Made by a program: the position numbers and the translations under genes
Notes under the pieces: generated by a model
What the model was told of the DNA's origin: nothing
The model's database searches: none
What the model saw: only the letters and a program-made list of their open reading frames with translations
NCBI GenBank assembly: GCA_031539165.1
Contig: JAVKLK010000023.1
Location: 1-44,682 of the forward strand
DNA: 44,682 nt
Origin: CAIVSN01 sp031539165
GTDB lineage: Bacteria; Patescibacteriota; Gracilibacteria; BD1-5; UBA2023
Reading direction: 5' to 3'
Part shown: positions 17,671 to 27,657 of the stretch, one piece after another
Layout of the letters: each line of letters starts with the position of its first letter
How positions within the stretch are numbered: position 1 is the stretch's first letter

Positions 17671-17949
17671 TTATTCGGCTGCCTTTGCAGAAGATGAAGC
17701 CGTATCCTTTGTTGGTCGGAACTTCTGGTTCGAACCTGGATATCGAACAACTCGAGCTGTACCTCCAGCAACGATGTGAAGCTTAGACTTTCCGTTTGTA
17801 AGCTTGAATCGGTTTGGATAGCTTACAGCAAGAACATGTCGTCCTTTTCGGCGACGAGCAGCAATTACTTTTGCTCCGCCTTTTGTAGCCATTCGCCCGA
17901 GGAATCCATGGGCTCGAAGTCGCTTACGTTTTTTGAATTTACCAATCAT
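17671..17949 (-). CDS. rpmH: Ribosomal protein bL34 with a C-terminal extension
   Basis: The first 43 residues (MIGKFKKRKRLRAHGFLGRM, then ATKGGAKVIAARRRKGRHVLAVS) are a clear bL34: the K-R-K-R-x-x-x-H-G-F, R-M-A-T and R-R-R-K-G-R blocks are all present. Typical bL34 has about 44-50 residues. Here another 49 follow (SYPNRFKLTNGKSKLHIVAG and an Ala/Ser-rich tail) without a break. The extension may reach over the ribosome surface, but nothing shows its role. The gene starts the rpmH-rnpA-yidC cluster. dnaA and an origin are not found next to it, since rnc precedes it. Confidence 0.92.
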   Translation of the reverse strand: MIGKFKKRKRLRAHGFLGRMATKGGAKVIAARRRKGRHVLAVSYPNRFKLTNGKSKLHIVAGGTARVVRYPGSNQKFRPTKDTASSSAKAAE

Positions 17950-18030
17950 ATACTAAAAAATGAACCCCGAGATGATAGAGAAAAGATGAGGAAAGTCAAA
18001 GAAATGTTCGGGCGATACGCAATTTTTGCG

Positions 18031-18756
18031 CTATTCCCACTCCTTGCGCCGTGCAAGGGCATTTTCTGCCGCAACGGTTTGCGCTTTTTTCTTACTTGAA
18101 CCCATCCCAACACCAATCCGCAACTCACCTAAATATACCCCTACTTCATACAGTTTGTCGTGATCTGCCCCTGATTCAGAAATCAAATCATAGTGAGGGG
18201 TAATCATGTGTTTCGCCTGGATTACTTCCTGAAGATGCGACTTCGGATCTACATGAAGCGCTCCCTCAAGAATTGCGGAGAGTGTAGATATCACATGAGT
18301 GTGGACGAATTGCTCTGCAGCAGCAAATCCAGCATCAAGATAGATACATCCAAGAAGTGCCTCAAACGTATTTGCCAGAATATAGGGGTTTGTATTCCCC
18401 CCTGCCTGCATCTCTCCACGAGAGAGCAAAATCATGTCCGAAAGCGCAAGTTGCTCGGCAATATTTGCCAGATTGCGTCCACGAACAAGAGCGGAGCGAA
18501 TATCGGTGAGCTTCCCTTCTGGATACTCCGGAAATTGTTTAAAAAGATACTCCGTAGTAATCACTTCCAGAACAGCGTCTCCAAGGAATTCAACCCGTTC
18601 ATTGCTTTCGGGAAGATCGAGCTCATTGAGAGCAGAGCGATGAAAGAACGCAAGGGCGTATACAGATATATTGGTACACGGAATCTCAAGAGAGAGGAGA
18701 AGTTGTTCTACTTTCTCTTCAAATGCCGTGCGATCAAAACGATTTGAACGCTTCAT
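18031..18756 (-). CDS. rnc: Ribonuclease III
   Basis: The 241-residue protein cleaves double-stranded RNA, including rRNA precursors. The RNase III signature ERVEFLGDAVLEV (about residues 52-64) and the metal-binding Glu/Asp later in ANTFEALLGCIYLDAGF are present. A double-stranded RNA binding domain follows (PKSHLQEVIQAKHMITPHYDL...GMGSSKKKAQTVAAENALA). The start is ATG 18756. It sits 54 nt after nusB and before rpmH on the same strand, fitting a gene group for ribosome production. No TGA. Confidence 0.95.
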   Translation of the reverse strand: MKRSNRFDRTAFEEKVEQLLLSLEIPCTNISVYALAFFHRSALNELDLPESNERVEFLGDAVLEVITTEYLFKQFPEYPEGKLTDIRSALVRGRNLANIAEQLALSDMILLSRGEMQAGGNTNPYILANTFEALLGCIYLDAGFAAAEQFVHTHVISTLSAILEGALHVDPKSHLQEVIQAKHMITPHYDLISESGADHDKLYEVGVYLGELRIGVGMGSSKKKAQTVAAENALARRKEWE

Positions 18757-18810
18757 AAGGAAAATCTAAAAGAATAAATGTTCGCGCGGAGTAATAGTAC
18801 TCAAGATGGT

Positions 18811-19230
18811 TCATTTGTCGTCTTTGAGTTTGTTGAGCACTCCATTTACCATCTCTCGGGCCCCATCATCAGAAAATTTCTTGGCAAGTTCTACTGCTTC
18901 ATTAATAGAAACTTTCTCTGGAATGGTATCTGCTTTGAGATAGAGCATCTCATACGCTCCTATGAGGATAGGCAAGAGATTGATGATAGGCATGATATCT
19001 GCCTCAAATTTTGGTGCATAGTGAGCAACAATCTGGAGGAGCACCCCCTCTTGTTCTTGCACACCAGCAAATACCTCTTGATAATACGAATCCTGAAATG
19101 CCTGATCTACTGGGGCAGTATAGTAACTCTGGGCAAATTCTTGTGCATCATATGAATCAGCAAGAACCGATTTTGCATAGAGTGTTTGGAGGAGGAATTC
19201 ACGTATCTCTCGACGAGTAAGTTTGCGCAT
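18811..19230 (-). CDS. nusB: Transcription antitermination factor NusB
   Basis: The 139-residue all-helical protein starts MRKLTRREIREFLLQTLYAK, where the T-R-R-x-x-R-E-x-x-L-Q-x-L-Y core is the NusB N-terminal motif. It ends with VSINEAVELAKKFSDDGAREMVNGVLNKL, the conserved C-terminal helices (I-N-E-A-V-E-L-A-K-x-F). NusB with NusE (S10) binds boxA in rRNA leaders and prevents early termination. I preferred ATG 19230 to the TTG just upstream. A terminator separates it from rpmF. No TGA. Confidence 0.92.
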   Translation of the reverse strand: MRKLTRREIREFLLQTLYAKSVLADSYDAQEFAQSYYTAPVDQAFQDSYYQEVFAGVQEQEGVLLQIVAHYAPKFEADIMPIINLLPILIGAYEMLYLKADTIPEKVSINEAVELAKKFSDDGAREMVNGVLNKLKDDK

Positions 19231-19280
19231 CAAAAAAGTGAATTAAAGAACAGAGAGAAAAAATCAGAGAACTTCCGCAG

Positions 19281-19302
19281 AAAAAAGTCAGCTTTCGCTG
19301 AC
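19281..19302 (-). terminator. Intrinsic terminator after rpmF
   Basis: Read on the minus strand: GTCAGC-GAAA-GCTGAC followed by six T. The GNRA tetraloop, 6-bp stem and U-tract are typical. It stands 8 nt after the rpmF stop and would limit read-through into nusB. Confidence 0.85.
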
Positions 19303-19309
19303 TGTGGGA

Positions 19310-19546
19310 TTACGCTCGAACGGTAGTGATTTTGTTCTTGCTTCCGGATCGCTTTTTCAAAACTTGTCGCCCCTTGTACATTCCAGTAATAGGAGACGCA
19401 AAGTGTGCAAGTCCAATAGCATTACCCTGCTCATCGTACTGAAGAACTACAGAGTTCTTTACTTTTCGAACTTTTTCGAAAAGCCATTTTCCGTGTCGCT
19501 GTCGAGTTTGAATCTTCGAGGCTTTTTTTGGAGGAGAGAAAGTCAT
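19310..19546 (-). CDS. rpmF: Probable ribosomal protein bL32, Cys-free form
   Basis: The 78-residue basic protein starts MTFSPPKKASKIQTRQRHGK. The K-x-x-S-K-x-x-T-R-x-R pattern and, after about 30 residues, H-F-x-S-x-x-T-G-M-Y-K-G-R-Q-V match bL32, in which the last block is normally H-R-x-C-x-x-C-G-x-Y-x-G-R-x-V. The zinc Cys residues are absent and a longer middle insert (VVLQYDEQGNAIGLA) is present. The position beside nusB and rnc supports a ribosomal protein. Divergence leaves some doubt. Confidence 0.72.
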   Translation of the reverse strand: MTFSPPKKASKIQTRQRHGKWLFEKVRKVKNSVVLQYDEQGNAIGLAHFASPITGMYKGRQVLKKRSGSKNKITTVRA

Positions 19547-19653
19547 AATCTACGTACTAAAAAGAATGGGCAGATGATAGGGAATGTCGAGACAAAGTCA
19601 AACAAAAAATCGCATGAAGAAAACTAGTGCTTCTGAATCCGTGCTATGTAGAA

Positions 19654-20613
19654 TCATTCAAATCGATTCGACGGAAGTATTCGAACCGTGTTTTCCACAC
19701 TCGGATGGAACGTATGTTTCTCAAACTGAAGGATTCCGGATCGCTTCTCCAAAAAATCAGGGATACCACACGGAACAATGGAGGCATTCGGTCGAGTCTG
19801 GAGTAGCTCCGTCACTACACCTTCATTTTCTTCTGGAGCGAGAGTACAGGTTGCGTACACAAGAACACCTCCAGGACGAAGGCAATCAAAAGCCATCTGA
19901 ATCAATTCTTTCTGAAGATTGGATTTCTTTGAGTAGTTTTCTTGAGAGAAAAATCCAAATGTTTTCTCATCCGAAAGTCGGATCCTTCATTCCGCGGAAC
20001 AAGGAGCATCGAGAAGAACTGCATCAAATTTTGGGAAGGTATCCGAATCTTTGGGTGCTCGTAAAATATCCCCTAAATACCGACGCGCATCAACTTTGAT
20101 TGTTTCGATATTTGTTGCCCCCTGAATCGCAAGAGTATGCCTCAAGATATCCATACGGATTGCGTTTTGTTCCAATGCAAGGATGGTCCCTGAATTTGTC
20201 ATCATCGATGCCATCTGGGTCGTCTTGGATCCAGGAGCTGCGCATACGTCGAGAACGCGCGACCCTCATTTTGGAGCAAGTGCCAACACAGGAAGCATAC
20301 TCGAAAGAGATTGCAGATATATCTTCCCTTCCCGAAACAGTGAAGAGCCCTTGAGGGCATATTCGAAGGATTTTGGGAGTTCATACGCTCAGGGAATCTC
20401 AAGAACTGGAACAGTAGGGAAAACATCTTTGCAAGCTGCTTCTATCTCTTCTTTCGAAGATTTGAGAGAATTCACTCGAAACGTTGTTCCCTTTTCCGAG
20501 GAAAATGCTGCCTGTACAGAATCGAAGTCATTTCCAAGAATATTTTTGAGCCGAGAGACAAGAAGTGGTGGAAGAGTTTTCAAATGAAGAGAGAAAAAAT
20601 ATACTACCGCCAT
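19654..20613 (-). CDS. RsmB/NOP2-family rRNA cytosine-C5 methyltransferase
   Basis: The protein has 319 residues with three TGA codons as Gly: EIPGAYELPKSF, APKGGSRVLD and DAPCSAEGRIR. The last is the highly conserved D-A-P-C-S-A-E/G-x block that contains the cysteine releasing the RNA, and the second catalytic cysteine is in VYATCTLAPEENEGVV. SAM binding: VLDVCAAPGSKTTQMA. The product should be m5C in rRNA (RsmB- or RsmF-like); the N-terminal RNA-binding part is short. An in-frame ATG at 20622 is an alternative start. Its start codon stands back to back with that of earP. Confidence 0.9.
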
Positions 20614-20614
20614 G

Positions 20615-21526
20615 ATGCGCATAATCGACGAACTTGCAAAGCGAGAATTGATTCCAGAAAGAATTGATTTTGCGGTACCGATAATTGATAACTACGGAGA
20701 TATGGGAGTATCCCTCTCTCTCGCACTAGAAATTCTCGTTGCCTATCCAAATACCCAGATACGGTATTTCTGTTCGGATATCTCTCTTTTTGAGCAATTC
20801 ATCGGAAGAGAACATCCATTTCTCAAAAAATGGTACGAAGAAAAAAATATCTGGAAGAGGCTTTCGGTTCATTCTCTTGGAGAAGTAGAAGATTCCCCAC
20901 TTTCATTTCGATATAATTTCTTTGGATATCGAATCCCCCTCCTCGGGATACCCCAAGTGGCACAAGTGGTGAACTTTGACTATATGCAATTTCGATCGGC
21001 CGAATCGAGAGGAGGAAATCCTGAAGAAAACCTTCACCTCACAGAGTACCTCGCAGGGAATACACGAGTCGTTCACTTTGTACCAGGAGTAGTTCCAGGA
21101 ACTGGAGGTATCACGACACCTCCGCGACTAAACAGTTCCAGAGATATTCTCGATATTGTCGGCATTCCGAAAAAAGACGCCACTTTTATATTTGTGTATC
21201 AAGATACTCTCTCTGAAGTTCTTGATTTTTATGCGAATCGACCTGAGGCATTTCTTCTATTTGATAGCAGGAGTACTCCGCTTCCTGATACGGGCATACG
21301 CGCTCCATTTATTCCGCTTCTTCTTTTTGCAGAAGTACTTCGACAATCCCAAAAAAGCCTTATCCGAGGAGAACATTCTCTGATGATAGCCCTCGAAAAC
21401 AGCAAACCATTTCTCTGGGATCCGTATAAGGAAAGCAACGGTGCTCACAAAGAAAAACTCGCCGACTTAGAAGTATTTCTTAAACGGCGAGTTGGGATAG
21501 AGAATCTTGCTTCTCAGTGGTGCTAG
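20615..21526 (+). CDS. earP: EF-P arginine rhamnosyltransferase EarP
   Basis: EarP transfers rhamnose from dTDP-rhamnose to Arg32 of elongation factor P. The 303-residue protein shows the family motifs: DFAVPIIDNYGDMGVSLSLALE (catalytic aspartate region D-N-Y-G-D), VVNFDYMQFRSAES, HFVPGVVPGTGGI, and LIRGEHSLMIALENSKPFLWDPY, which matches the R-G-E-D-S-x-x-R-A-x-x-x-x-x-P-F-x-W block. It is shorter than typical EarP (about 380). The convergent neighbour is efp, whose tip residue is Arg32, supporting the call. A -10 box TATACT ends 6 nt before the ATG pair at 20612/20615, so the mRNA may be leaderless. Confidence 0.87.
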   Translation: MRIIDELAKRELIPERIDFAVPIIDNYGDMGVSLSLALEILVAYPNTQIRYFCSDISLFEQFIGREHPFLKKWYEEKNIWKRLSVHSLGEVEDSPLSFRYNFFGYRIPLLGIPQVAQVVNFDYMQFRSAESRGGNPEENLHLTEYLAGNTRVVHFVPGVVPGTGGITTPPRLNSSRDILDIVGIPKKDATFIFVYQDTLSEVLDFYANRPEAFLLFDSRSTPLPDTGIRAPFIPLLLFAEVLRQSQKSLIRGEHSLMIALENSKPFLWDPYKESNGAHKEKLADLEVFLKRRVGIENLASQWC

Positions 21527-21535
21527 TACTTAATA

Positions 21536-22099
21536 CTACTTAGCTCGCTCCTGATATTCTCCAGTCTCAGTATTGATAATGAGATCATCTCCATTGTTGA
21601 TGAATCCAGGGACTCGCATCTCCAATCCTGTTTCCAACTTCACCATTTTATCTACTTTTCCATCAGCGGTATTACCAGCAACAGACGGATCAGCCTCGAT
21701 AACTTTGAGTTTTACTCGCTGTGGAAGAATAGCTCCGATAAATTTCCCCTCATAACTCTGGATATCCACGATAAGCCCCTCCGTAAGATAGTTTACCGCA
21801 TCTCCGATATCATCAACGGTGAGCTCAATTTGTTCAAATGTCTCCTGATTCATGAAGGCGTATGCTCCTGCGGATTCATACAAAAACTCAAATTTTACTC
21901 GCTCAAGAGTAATATCATCCATTTTGTCTTCGCTATCAAACACTCGGTCAACCGTATTCCCTTGAATAAGATTCTTCAATCGAAGTTTAATATTTGTCGC
22001 ACCTCGTCCGCCACGGTGGATTTCAAACTTGAGAACGAGCATAAGATCGTTCCCGATTTTTACTACCGTACCAACACGGCTTTGCATTGCAGTTTTCAT
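21536..22099 (-). CDS. efp: Translation elongation factor P (arginine type)
   Basis: The 187-residue protein eases peptide-bond formation at polyproline stretches. It has the three-domain EF-P layout: KOW-like domain with the tip loop EIHRGGRGATNIKLRLKNL, OB domain around YAFMNQETFEQIEL and LPQRVKLKVIEADP, and the C-terminal LETGLEMRVPGFINNGDDLIINTETGEYQERA. The tip residue is Arg32, the type modified by EarP, encoded next door, rather than the lysine modified by EpmA. I chose the start at 22099 because MKTAMQSRVGTVVKIG fits the family; an upstream extension is not conserved. No TGA. Confidence 0.95.
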   Translation of the reverse strand: MKTAMQSRVGTVVKIGNDLMLVLKFEIHRGGRGATNIKLRLKNLIQGNTVDRVFDSEDKMDDITLERVKFEFLYESAGAYAFMNQETFEQIELTVDDIGDAVNYLTEGLIVDIQSYEGKFIGAILPQRVKLKVIEADPSVAGNTADGKVDKMVKLETGLEMRVPGFINNGDDLIINTETGEYQERAK

Positions 22100-22164
22100 A
22101 AAAAGAAAGTTAATACCTTGCTTGCAATTGCAGACGGTGAAGCATGATTGAGTTCGTACATTGA

Positions 22165-22247
22165 TGCCCAAGATGAGATTTGAACTCACACAGGATTGCT
22201 CCCATACGCTTCTGAGACGTACGTGTCTACCATTCCACCACCTGGGC
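22165..22247 (-). tRNA. tRNA-Leu (anticodon CAG)
   Basis: On the minus strand GCCCAGG pairs with CTTGGGC as acceptor stem, the anticodon loop is CTCAGAA (CAG), and a long variable arm (TGGGAGCAATCCTG region) marks a class II tRNA. The T arm holds GAGTTCAAATCTC. CCA is not encoded (TCA follows the discriminator A). It lies 65 nt upstream of efp and may share its transcript. Confidence 0.9.
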
Positions 22248-22352
22248 GTCCGAAGAGCATGTCAGTCATCATGCGAATTTCATCGAAATAAGCCTATAGC
22301 TTGCTGCAAAAAGCGGGCAGATACTAAACAAAACCTTCAAAGAAGCAAATTC

Positions 22353-22379
22353 TTGCGTTTTTCAGCACACCCGTACAAT
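22353..22379 (+). promoter_or_regulatory. Possible promoter of the SLH surface-protein gene
   Basis: TTGCGT (22353-22358) and TACAAT (22374-22379) with 15 nt between, 33 nt before the ATG. The T-rich leader TTTCTTTTTTCT precedes the start, with no Shine-Dalgarno. Confidence 0.45.
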
Positions 22380-22412
22380 GGAAGGGATTTCTTTCAGAAG
22401 TTTCTTTTTTCT

Positions 22413-25400
22413 ATGCGTATGCACTCTACTTTCAAAAAAATTCTTTCAATCCTGACGGGAGTAGGGATTCTCCTAAATGCCTCTCTCGCTCACGCATCGA
22501 TAACCATTATCTCTGTCACAAATACGGGGAATTCAGCAGCTTCAAGTGTCATATTTGGAGAAACAGTAGACGTGCTCTTCTCCAGCACCGAAGAGCTCGA
22601 TGGAACCATCTGAAATAGAAATATTACGAGCGCTTCGGTTGCTGGTGTATCGCTGACAAATCAAGTATCCGAAACCATGAGTGGGGCTGCATACCTATAC
22701 CTTCTCCGATCCTCTGGGCTCGGAATCGGAGCAACGCAAGGGTTTGCTTCTGCATCAATAACGGCCGTGAACGCAAGTGGAACAACGGTGAGTGACTCCT
22801 TCGCATCAACGCTACTAGTAGATACATCGAGTCCTTCCGTATCTCTCTCAAGTGCCACAAACACAGGAACCACTCTTTCTGGAGGAGTGCAAATACAGGC
22901 AGATTTCTCAGAGCCGGTAACTGGAGTTACGGCCTCTTCTTTCGTTGCTGTCGGAGGAATTATTTCTTCTCTGAGCGCATCGGGAAACACCTATACATTC
23001 ACCGCAACCCCTACAGCAAATACGCAAAGTGGAACTCTCACTATTCGAATGAACGGAGGTTCTGTAACAGACGTTCCGGGAAACCCGAATACCGCTTCCA
23101 ATACTCTTGAGTGGAGCTATGACACTCAGAAGCCTTCGATTAATCTCACAAAAATCACAACCGCTTCTATTGCCAATGGTGGGACAGGCTCTTTTCAGTT
23201 GACTGCAAACGAACCAATTACTGGTCTCACAAATTCCAGCTTCACCGTAAGCGGGGGAGCAATTTCTAGTGTAACAGGAAGTGGGACTACCTATACGGTG
23301 GTATTCACCCCCACAACAAATGTAAACAGTGGAACCTTCACGGTATCTCTTGCAGCAAACAAAGTACGAGATGCTTTACTCAACTTCAATACTGCTTCCA
23401 ACTCGCTGAGCTGGTCGTATGACACGCTTATTCCCACTCTTACTCTGAGTGGAACTGGACAAATCAACCAAACAAACCAGTCAAGCTATACTCTCTCTGG
23501 GTCTTGTAGTGAAAATGGGAGAAGCATTTCCATTACGCTTGATAGCGTAAGCACAACGGCAACTTGTACCAGTGGAGCATTCTCCAAGACATTCAGCGTG
23601 GCAGGAGCGGTAGATGGTACACTCCCTCTTTCACTCGTTCTTACTGATGCTGTTGGGAATTCTATCACTCGATCAACTACCGTCATCAAAGATACAGTAG
23701 TTCCAACTCTATCTCTCTCTCCCCTCTCTTATGCAAATACAGCGAATGTTGGAGTATATAAGATTACCGGGTCTTGTAGTGAAAATGGAAGACCGGTTTC
23801 TCTTTCTATCACGGATAGTTTCACGACCGTAACCGCATCTCCGAGCTGTACCAGTGGAGCGTTTACCGGAACGGTAGACTTTTCTGGGCTCGCAGAGGGT
23901 CTTTTCACAGTAAGTGCTAATTTGCAGGACACGGCAGGAAATGGAGCTTCTACAGCAATACGGTATAGTACAAAAGATACTCTTGCTCCCGCAATGACCC
24001 TGATTGCCCCTTCAGCAATATCTCTGGCAAATGTCACTGCAACAAGCTGGAATGGAAGCTGTAGCGAAAATGGACGAGCGGTACAATATTTCCTTGGCTC
24101 ACTTTCAGGAAGTACGCTCTGCGCCCTTGGAGGATACGCGTGGACCATTGATACTACAGTACTTCCAGAAGGAAATGTCACACTTACCGGATCAACATCT
24201 GATGTTGCTGGAAATACCATCAGCTCAAGTAAAACCGTTCTCAAAGATACTCTCCCTCCAGTTCTTACACTTACGGGTTCAATAGGAACTAGTGTAACTC
24301 TCACTGGAGCGGTATTCATCCAACTTACATCAAACGAACCTATAACAGGGATTGCTGATACTGGGTTGATAGTCACAGGAGGAACTCTGACTGGATTCAC
24401 CGCATCATGAAGTAGTGCAAGCTTTTCGCTTGCACCAACCGCAAATACACAAACTGGAACTCTCCAAGTAGTATTTACGGGAGGAGTTGTACAGGACGGA
24501 GTAGGGAACAAGAGCTCTTCTTCCAATACACTGACTTGGAATTATGACACGCTTGCTCCAACCTTGAGCATGACACAAAACACATCAGGAGCTATGCTAT
24601 CGGGAGCTATTCTTATCACTGTCACGGCAAGTGAACCACTCCAGGGTGTTCAAACCGGTTCTCTTTCGGCTTCTGGAGGAACCATCTCGAATATGACCCT
24701 GTCAGGAAATACTTGGACATATCGAGTTGTACCAACAAATAACACCCAAACTGGAACACTCAGTCTTTCCTTCGGAAATACAAGCATTCGAGATATCGCA
24801 GGAAATCCTCTTACTCAAACGCTTCAAGACGTTTGGTCATATGACACCCATGCTCCTGAGGCGAGCGCTCGTGTTTGGACAGCATCCGGAGATACGGACA
24901 CTGGATTCTCAGCATCGTACCAGTGGACTTTTGATGAAGGGGTCACTTCGACCCTAAAAGTCTTCTCTGGAGCAAATTCAATCTTGGTACGAACACAGTC
25001 TGGGACCCTCTTCCAGAATGCGGTATATAATCTCGATGGAGGTCGCACTTATACCTACACTATTGATACTATTGATCGAGTCTGAAATGGAGGCACACTC
25101 ACGGGAAGTTTTCAGATTCCGCATGACGTCACTCCTGCTCGAATAGGTTTTGCGAGTGTAAATACTCCGAACCTCCTTACAGCAACCTACTCAAATACCG
25201 GAGGAGTAAGTGGTATCACTACAAGCATTCCTGTGAGTATTACTGGAGGACGATATCAGATCAATGGTGGAGCATGGACTTCGGCTACCGGAAGTGTGCA
25301 AGCAGGTGATACAATCATGCTCGAAGTAATAAGCGGAGCTTCTATCGGAGCTATTAATACGGCAACGCTCACTCTCGGAAATGTTACGCAAACATTCTCT

Positions 25401-26150
25401 GTAACAGCGGTGGCAAATGGAGCCCCTCTTCCAAGTGTTTCAAGCGGCGGGGGGAGTAGTGGCGGTGGCGGAGGCGGAGGAAATACTTGGACTGTTTATA
25501 ATCCAAGCACCGTATCAAATACGGTAAACTCTGTTACTTCCAATACCAATACTTCCAAATCAGCTGTAAATACAGAAATCCCTCTGACAATCCCCAAAAA
25601 TTGTAAACTTCCTTCAAAAACAAATAGCAAAGTGAAAGCGCCTGATATCTCTGGACATTGGGCAGAACCAGCGCTTCGAGATGCTATTAGCTACGGATTC
25701 ATCAAAAATACCCTCCTCGTTCGACCAAATGGAACCGTGACTCGAGAGCAATTTGTAAATACGCTCTTAAAAATGTTCCCTTGTGAGCCTCAAGGAAGCA
25801 TAAAGGTAGCAAACTGGAGCGATGTACAAAAAGGCTCTATCCTCGAAACAAACCTCAAGACTCTTGCAGCAAGAGGATGGATTCTCGGAGACTCTGGAAG
25901 ATTTAGACCAAAAGATCCAATCACCAAAAAAGAAGCACTTCTTGTGCTTTCCCGAATTCTTAAGATAGATGCTTCTGCTCCTTCTCCAACAAATCCATTC
26001 TTAGACATCTCAAATGATGATCCCGCACTGGCACGATTTGTAGCACTCAAGCAACGAGGAATCGTATCAGGAAGAAATATAAAACCAAATGCTGCTATTA
26101 CCCTTGCGGAATTCATCAACTACTTCGATATCGCATTCTGGAATAAATAA
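22413..26150 (+). CDS. Giant surface protein: Ig-like repeats plus C-terminal SLH domains
   Basis: The protein has 1245 residues and three TGA codons as Gly. A signal peptide (KKILSILTGVGILLNASLAHA) is followed by tandem beta-sandwich repeats. One class ends N-T-Q-x-G-T-L...G-N...W-x-Y-D-T-x-x-P (at least four copies). Another carries GSCSENGR and a second Cys (CTSGAF) in three copies, suggesting a disulfide per repeat. A Ser/Gly linker at about residues 1010-1023 precedes three SLH-like segments (APDISGHWAEPALRD, RFRPKDPITKKEALLVLSRI, AAITLAEFINYFDIAF). SLH domains bind cell-wall polymers or the S-layer, so the protein is displayed on the cell surface. Adhesion is a likely but unproven role. 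Confidence 0.9.
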
Positions 26151-26184
26151 CGTAAATTCTTCAAACACATAATCTCAACTCTCT

Positions 26185-27657
26185 ATGGCAATAACTTCTC
26201 GATCTTCTGATTACTCCCAATGGTACCTTGATGTTGCAAAATCAGGGGAACTCTTCGAGTATTCGCCAACCCCATGATGCATTACCTTTTTGCCAAAAGC
26301 AGTAACCATGTGGTCTCGTATTCAGAAGACCATGCAAGAAAAGCTCGATCGTCTCGGGGTTCAGAATGTTTACCTCCCCATGCTTATTCCGATGAGCTTT
26401 TTTGAACGAGAAAAGGAACACGTGGAGGGTTTTGCTCCTGAACTTGCCGTCGTAACCATCGGAGGAGGGAAAACGCTCGAAGAGCCCCTCGCTATTCGCC
26501 CGACTTCAGAGCTCCTCTTTTGCGATTTTTTCAAAGATAAGCTCCAGTCCTATCGAGACCTCCCCCTCCTCTATAATCAATGGGTTTCAGTACTTCGTTG
26601 GGAAAAACGAACTCGGCCATTTCTTCGAACAGCAGAATTTCACTGGCAAGAAGGACATACTCTTCATGAAAACCGGGCTCATGCAGATGAATTTGCTCTT
26701 GATATTCTTCACCAAGTATATATCGCTTCTATTCGTGATATCATGGCTATTGAAGGTATAGCGGGGCGAAAAAGTGCGAGCGAAAAATTTGCTGGAGCGG
26801 ATACTACCTATACCTACGAACCAATGATGAGTAACGGATGGGCTCTCCAAATCTGTACCTCTCACCTACTTGGACAAGGATTTATGGAAGGTTTCGGGGT
26901 GAAGTATCAAGACCGAAATGGTGAACTCGCTCACCCATGGTATACTTCATGGGGACTCTCAACTCGATCTATTGGAGGCATCATATCGAGCCACTCTGAT
27001 GACAAGTGACTCGTAATTCCTCCGAAGATGAGTGAATATATCGCCTGTGTCCTTCCTCTTTATACAAAAGATAATCGAGAAGCAATCGGAGAATACGCAA
27101 GAAAGATTGCAAAAATAATTGTTGGGGAAGACGCAACAGAAGTTCCCGTTCGAGGAGAATATTTCCGAGCTCTTGTCGGCTCTCATGGAAAAGTAAGTAT
27201 GGATTTACGAGATGCTCGTCTCGGAGAAAAAATAACCGACTGGGAAATCGGAGGATATCCTATTCGAATTGAATGCGGAGAGCGAGACAGAGAAAATGGA
27301 AAATGTGTTGTCGTATCTCGTATCAGCGGAGAAAAGGAAATTGTATCTCTCGAAGAGGTGAGAGATACTGTTATACGAATGTCAGAGGAAGGACAGGCAC
27401 TTCTTCTGGCAATAAGCAAAAAGCGTCTTCAGGAAAATACCGTTGCTTGTCATTCTCTTGAAGAAGTAGGAATTGCTATTGAGCAAGGAAAATTTGCCCT
27501 CTATGAGTGGGATGAGAATCCAGAGCTAGAAGGAATTCTCAAAGAGAGATTCAAGGCCACAACTCGCTGTATCCCATTTGAAGGACAGTTCACCGATGCG
27601 ATTCTCCCACTCACTCGAGAAGGAACGGTGCGAGTCGTTATTGCCAGAAACTTCTAG
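26185..27657 (+). CDS. proS: Prolyl-tRNA synthetase, archaeal/eukaryotic type
   Basis: The 490-residue protein charges tRNA-Pro. It needs two TGA codons as Gly, both at conserved positions: YSPTPGCITFLPKAV (motif 1 region, P-x-x-G-x-x-x-x-x-P) and SSHSDDKGLVIPPKMSE (motif 3 region, G-D-x-x-G-L-x-x-P-P). Motif 2 reads WEKRTRPFLRTAEFHWQEGH. There is no bacterial-type editing insertion between motifs 2 and 3, and a C-terminal anticodon-binding domain plus zinc-like domain follow (CIPFEGQ). It starts 34 nt after the surface-protein gene. These two glycines are among the clearest proofs of the code in this window. Confidence 0.95.

Noticed and set aside
17671..18031. Replication origin next to rpmH
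   Set aside because: No dnaA gene or cluster of DnaA-box-like sequences is visible; rnc lies upstream instead.
26269..27009. UGA as selenocysteine or tryptophan in proS
   Set aside because: Both TGA codons align with invariant glycines, Trp is normally TGG in the same gene, and no selenocysteine hairpin is evident.
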